A stretch of 12,544 nucleotides of DNA. It comes from CAYNBT01 sp964396025. GTDB taxonomy: Bacteria; Patescibacteriota; WWE3; UBA101185; UBA10185. Position numbers and translations under genes: made by a program. Positions 11,778-12,544 of this stretch are shown here, one piece after another. The DNA lies in contig CAYNBT010000020.1 in the NCBI GenBank assembly GCA_964396025.1, positions 1-12,544 on the forward strand. Reading direction: 5' to 3'. Within the stretch, counting starts at the first letter, position 1. Every line of letters begins with the position of its first letter. The notes beneath the pieces are model-generated. The model saw only the letters and a program-made list of their open reading frames with translations. It did not search any database and was not told where the DNA came from.

Positions 11778-12544
11778 ATGTATGCCAACAGTAAGTGCAA
11801 GAGTAAAGGTATGATTGAGAATCAGTCAGGTTTTACTATTATTCCCATTGCTGTTTCAGTAGTTGTAGTAGTTCTGGCGGTGCTTAGTGTAATCATTCTA
11901 AAACCTTCCATCAACCGCGCCCCATCATCTAATGGCGAAGCATTTCGTACGATGGAGGAAACCGCAGTGAATTCCAAAAGTGACTGCCCAAACCCGTTTG
12001 TATTTCCTTTACCTATAGACATCGATAAAGCAACCTCAGTTCTTTATCCAGGGCAAACACGAGGAGGAGAATACAAAGCGCACGGAGGTTTTAGGTTTGA
12101 TAATTCTTTGCCAAGCGATATTTTGGTTACGGCACCGATTGATGCCAAAATCATTGCAGGTGCAAGATACCCTGCCAATACAGGAGATGTGCAATATACC
12201 TTTGATTTTGAGCATCCGTGCGGGATTCGTTATCGCCTTGGCCACTTGCTCACACTCTCGCCAAAGTTTCATGAAATTGCGCAAAACTTTCCAATGCCCA
12301 AAGACTTGGATTCAAGGACTACGCAAGTATACCCGCCTATTGATGTTAAACGAGGCGAAATCATAGCCACAGCGGTGGGTTTAACAAAAAATGGCTCAAG
12401 CAAAGACGGCACCAACACTTTTTTGGATTGGGGTGTTTACGATTATCGCCAAAAGAATGAAGCCTCCAAAAACCCCGAATGGGTATCAACACACACATCT
12501 GATACGTATCAATACGCGGTGTGTTGGTTCAATTGGATTTCTGC
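11778..12544 (+). CDS. M23-like extracytoplasmic protein with pilin-like N-terminus, 3' end outside the window
   Basis: The frame is open from an ATG one base after the mgtE stop to the window end (255 codons). A second ATG at 11811 is an equally possible start. From there MIENQSG then FTIIP and a hydrophobic run (to about residue 41) resembles a type IV prepilin signal, except that Pro replaces the usual Glu at +5. After a linker, residues about 92-225 resemble the peptidase M23 (LytM) beta domain: HGGFRFD (102-108) in place of HxGxD, a VTAPIDAKIIAG segment, a YRLGHLLTL segment, VKRGEIIATAVG, and LDWGVYD (217-222 area) where HLHFE would be expected. Because the HxH is lost it is probably not an active zinc peptidase. 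It is likely co-transcribed with mgtE. Confidence 0.75.
   Translation, partial: MYANSKCKSKGMIENQSGFTIIPIAVSVVVVVLAVLSVIILKPSINRAPSSNGEAFRTMEETAVNSKSDCPNPFVFPLPIDIDKATSVLYPGQTRGGEYKAHGGFRFDNSLPSDILVTAPIDAKIIAGARYPANTGDVQYTFDFEHPCGIRYRLGHLLTLSPKFHEIAQNFPMPKDLDSRTTQVYPPIDVKRGEIIATAVGLTKNGSSKDGTNTFLDWGVYDYRQKNEASKNPEWVSTHTSDTYQYAVCWFNWIS

Noticed and set aside
3741..12020. CTATAG copies inside coding sequence (near 3741 and 12014)
   Set aside because: They are not next to any -35/-10 pair and about this many are expected by chance for a six-base word.
11131..12284. Minus-strand open frames opposite mgtE and the M23-like gene
   Set aside because: The plus-strand products match known families and continue through; the minus frames have no SD or plausible composition.
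1..12544. CRISPR array, tRNA, rRNA, insertion sequence, integrase or att sites
   Set aside because: No regularly spaced repeats, cloverleaf-like segments, transposase-like proteins or long terminal inverted repeats were seen on either strand.
1..12544. Recoded UGA as glycine (Gracilibacteria/Absconditabacteria-type code)
   Set aside because: TGA ends the 5561-5929 gene cleanly one base before the next start, and no long frame requires in-frame TGA to be read through.

Overview
The window looks like a piece of a bacterial metagenome scaffold, most likely from a Patescibacteria (CPR) genome of the Microgenomates/Katanobacteria type. The support is indirect. Most genes are short and encode orphan membrane-anchored or secreted proteins. 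One protein resembles the small helical DUF5663-type proteins, and another is an M23-like extracytoplasmic protein of a kind I associate with CPR genomes. Many genes lack any Shine-Dalgarno (SD) sequence. TGA acts as a normal stop (for example at 5561-5563). Two 100-N blocks (3408-3507 and 9412-9511) mark assembly gaps. No rRNA, tRNA, CRISPR array, integrase or insertion sequence was found, and no gene-free stretch exceeds 300 bases.

Layout. 23-430 (-) is a lipoprotein-like orphan. 545-2083 (-) holds two small two-gene units (1087+545 and 1853+1519), each with its own promoter and terminator. 2204-3357 (+) is a membrane-anchored protein overlapped by a small DUF5663-like helical protein. 3552-3923 (-) is an orphan. 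4087-5929 (-) is a three-gene membrane operon: a 122-aa integral membrane protein, a TPM-domain protein and a LemA-family protein. 6129-6425 (+) is a small membrane protein. 6523-7379 (-) is a toxin-antitoxin-like pair, a DUF6922-type protein with an AbiEii-type nucleotidyltransferase. 7554-8009 (-) and 8195-8575 (-) are orphans. 8636-9193 (-) is DNA-3-methyladenine glycosylase I (tag). 9255-10157 (+) is an anchored acidic protein broken by the second gap. 10243-10671 (-) is an orphan with a Cys4 cluster. 10793-11776 (+) is a short MgtE-type Mg2+ transporter, followed at once by 11778 to the window end (+), an M23-like protein with a pilin-like N-terminus.

Two expression styles are interleaved. 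One group of mainly minus-strand small genes has a near-consensus -35/-10 promoter, a clear SD and usually a strong hairpin/T-tract terminator. Five of these promoters have exactly 17-nt spacers and carry a CTATAG (once TTATAG) box 0-3 nt upstream of the -35. The other group (23-430, 2204, the antitoxin, tag, 9255, mgtE) has no SD, and a -10-like hexamer lies 6-7 nt before the start codon, so their mRNAs are probably leaderless. The CTATAG box combined with the one-promoter, one-terminator arrangement is the best candidate here for something undescribed: possibly a small regulon of envelope and orphan genes, or a set of acquired cassettes. All promoter, terminator and start-site statements come from reading the sequence by eye; none has been tested.
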